NCBI GenBank assembly: GCA_002428485.1
Contig: DIWM01000019.1
Span: 1 to 40,876 of the forward strand
Direction: 5' to 3'
DNA: 40,876 bases
DNA from: Deltaproteobacteria bacterium UBA6106
Lineage (GTDB): Bacteria; Desulfobacterota; Syntrophorhabdia; Syntrophorhabdales; Syntrophorhabdaceae
The notes beneath the pieces are model-generated. The model was not told the DNA's origin, did not search any database, and worked only from the letters and a program-made list of their open reading frames with translations. Of the stretch, positions 39,227 to 40,876 are shown piece after piece; within the stretch, counting starts at the first letter, position 1, and the number at the start of each line of letters is the position of its first letter. The translations under genes and the position numbers were made by a program.

Positions 39227-40761
39227 TGCTTCCCCCTCTTTCTTTTGGTCTGTCGTTGCGGCTGGAATGAACAGGCTACGATTGTCCCGCCTGACGGATC
39301 GCTTTTGATATCCAGCGATGCTCCGATCATATTTGCCCTGTGTCTCATGATGCTCATGCCCATCCCGCCGGTGTTCTTTAGCATCCTCCGAAAGCCAACC
39401 CCGTCGTTTTTGATCATGAGGACTGTAGTTCCGTTGTCGTTCGTGAAGGTGATGTCGATATTTTTTGCCTTCCCGTGCTTGATGGCATTATTTACCGCTT
39501 CCTGGGCGATACGGTATAGGTGGATCGCCATGATATTGTCATGGATGAGAACAGGGTGGCGGTACATGAAGGAACAGTTGATCCCGAAGAATTTTTGTAC
39601 GGTATGGGATAGTTCCGTAAGGGCCGTCATTAATCCCGTTGCCTCAAGGCGGACAGGATAGAGGCCGCGGGCAAGCCCTTTGGTCTGGGTGATCGCATCG
39701 TCTATAAGCGATACAATTTCGCCCGCATCGACGGCTTCCCGGTAGGATTGCGCATTCATCTTCTGCTCCAGGACCTTGCCGAGAAATGCGACGCCGGCAA
39801 GCTGCTGGCACAGGCTGTCATGGAGGTCCTGACCGATCCTTTGCTGCTCCCACTCGCTGATCTCCAATACCTGTTTTTCCAGGCGCCTTCTTTCAGTGAT
39901 ATCCCGGATGATCCCGAGGACCTCATCCCCACCGCTTTCTGTCAACAGGACCTCATAATAGAAGACCGCATCGTTATGGCTGAACCTGTGCTCGTATATC
40001 TGCGTCTCGCCGGTCTCAAGCACGTGGGAGACATTTTTCATCCCCTGCCGGACGATCTCTCCGGGAAGTGCCTTGAAATAGTCGGGCAATTCCTGCACAT
40101 TCCTGCCGAGCAGCGTGTGGGTCCGTAGCTTCTGGCCAAAGGATTTTCCTTTCTTGAGGTCGAGGATAACGCCGCTCCTGCTGATCCTGAATATCATGTC
40201 CGGTATGGCGTTCAAAAGCGCTTTGTTTCTTGCGGTGCTTTCTTTTAAGGCGTCTTCCGCAGCCTTTTGCTCTATGATCTCTCCGATACGTTTGGCAATG
40301 ACGTTTATCAGGTTCCTCTCTTCCTTCAGAAAAGGTCCTTCGTAGCTTTTTGGCTTTCTTTTCTGGTAGCATACTTCGAGGCGGCCCATCTTTTTTCTTT
40401 TCACCGATATGTGTGCCGATTGCATCCACGGCGTTTCCTGGAAGTTTTCTGTCGAGAATACCTGGTCGCCCAGGGTGATTTTCGCGCCCGTTATGTCAGG
40501 GTACTGCCACGCTGATGGGATGATGTTAACGGTCTCGCGCAGAATCTTCTCGAGAGATATGCCGTGTCTTTCAACAAGGCTCGACATGGCGTAGAGGCAG
40601 TTTAACTCCTTTACGCGTTCGCCAAGGTCGTGCGTCTGCTGCTGCGAAAACCTTTTGAAGCGCCTGAACTCTTTCGCAGATTCCTGCAGTTTTACAACCC
40701 TGTTCCGTAGTGCCGCCAATTCGGATAATAACTGTTTTTTTGTCCTGTTCTTCGGATTCAT
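39223..40761 (-). CDS. Soluble histidine kinase with GAF-like and PAS domains (NarX-type HisKA_3)
   Basis: This 512-residue kinase has no membrane segment, so it senses a signal inside the cell. Order: an N-terminal coiled coil (1-55), a GAF-like region (about 55-165), a PAS domain (about 175-295, with IPDMIFRISRSGVIL and GIIRDITERRRLEKQ), a HisKA_3 dimerisation helix with phosphoacceptor His314 (QDLHDSLCQQLAGV), and a HATPase domain with the N box YRIAQEAVNNAIKHG and G boxes NDGVGF and GGMGMSIM. The signal is unknown. No clear ribosome site precedes the ATG. The dedicated response regulator overlaps its end. Confidence 0.92.
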   Translation of the reverse strand: MNPKNRTKKQLLSELAALRNRVVKLQESAKEFRRFKRFSQQQTHDLGERVKELNCLYAMSSLVERHGISLEKILRETVNIIPSAWQYPDITGAKITLGDQVFSTENFQETPWMQSAHISVKRKKMGRLEVCYQKRKPKSYEGPFLKEERNLINVIAKRIGEIIEQKAAEDALKESTARNKALLNAIPDMIFRISRSGVILDLKKGKSFGQKLRTHTLLGRNVQELPDYFKALPGEIVRQGMKNVSHVLETGETQIYEHRFSHNDAVFYYEVLLTESGGDEVLGIIRDITERRRLEKQVLEISEWEQQRIGQDLHDSLCQQLAGVAFLGKVLEQKMNAQSYREAVDAGEIVSLIDDAITQTKGLARGLYPVRLEATGLMTALTELSHTVQKFFGINCSFMYRHPVLIHDNIMAIHLYRIAQEAVNNAIKHGKAKNIDITFTNDNGTTVLMIKNDGVGFRRMLKNTGGMGMSIMRHRANMIGASLDIKSDPSGGTIVACSFQPQRQTKRKRGKQ

Positions 40762-40851
40762 AGAAATGCGTAATATAGGTTATCACGAATAGACTCCAAA
40801 TAACAGTTCATAGCCTATCCCTAATCATTAATTGAGAGCATCGGTGTCGGG

Positions 40852-40876
40852 CTTTCCTGTAGCAAACCGTCGTGAG
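40852..40876. repeat. Dispersed 25-bp repeat, copy 2 (runs off window)
   Basis: It matches 28251-28275 at 23 of 25 positions. It lies in the gap upstream of the histidine kinase; the right end is outside the window. Confidence 0.75.

Overview
The window looks like chromosomal DNA of an anaerobic, Gram-negative bacterium, most likely a deltaproteobacterium (Desulfobacterota). This is an inference. It rests on a TolC/HlyD/HlyB-type secretion system, AmpG and UvrA, a probable selenoprotein, bacterial NrpR-type nitrogen regulators, a stand-alone FMN glutamate-synthase-like enzyme and a soluble NarX/NarL-type pair. No rRNA, tRNA, CRISPR array, transposase or phage gene was seen.

Region 1 (1-16.7 kb) is a type I secretion island. 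The tail of a LytTR-type regulator is followed by two large GGxGxD (RTX) proteins, a TolC-family outer-membrane protein, an HlyB-like ABC exporter, a TolB-like beta-propeller protein, a third RTX protein with an N-terminal phospholipase-A2-like domain, and an HlyD-type adaptor. The three RTX proteins share a C-terminal module of about 125 residues ending in WHQ, which is probably the export signal. A 30-bp element made of two direct repeats 21 bp apart lies upstream of both the first RTX gene and tolC. It is a candidate site for the LytTR regulator.

Region 2 (16.7-30 kb) is housekeeping and stress genes: an EamA transporter, dodecin, UvrA, a two-gene YeeE/YedE sulfur-transport pair followed by a CoA-disulfide-reductase-like flavoenzyme, an HDOD protein, a MATE exporter, AmpG, an HD-domain protein, a glyoxalase-fold protein and a small unknown protein. 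The main discovery is in the YeeE/YedE pair. The first gene has an in-frame TGA exactly where the family has the conserved Cys of its G-C-T-S-G-H-G motif. The frame continues with the rest of the family sequence to a stop that overlaps the next start, and a hairpin with a GUU loop begins at the right distance after the TGA. I read this as a selenocysteine-containing sulfur transporter.

Region 3 (30-38.5 kb) is a nitrogen-assimilation locus. An FMN glutamate-synthase-like gene is divergent from an nrpR gene, with several GGNA-N6-TNCC operators between them. The nrpR gene is followed by a protein joining a degenerate KaiC-like domain to a PEP/pyruvate-binding domain. Facing it are a small gene, gdhA and a second nrpR. 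Region 4 (38.5-40.8 kb) encodes a soluble histidine kinase and its LuxR-type response regulator.

The intergenic DNA carries many short tandem repeats, most with a 7-bp period (GGTGAAA, GGTTAAA, CGTAAGG, GTTGAAC, GATACNN types). There are also REP-like hairpins and one dispersed element seen twice, near 28.25 kb and at the right edge.
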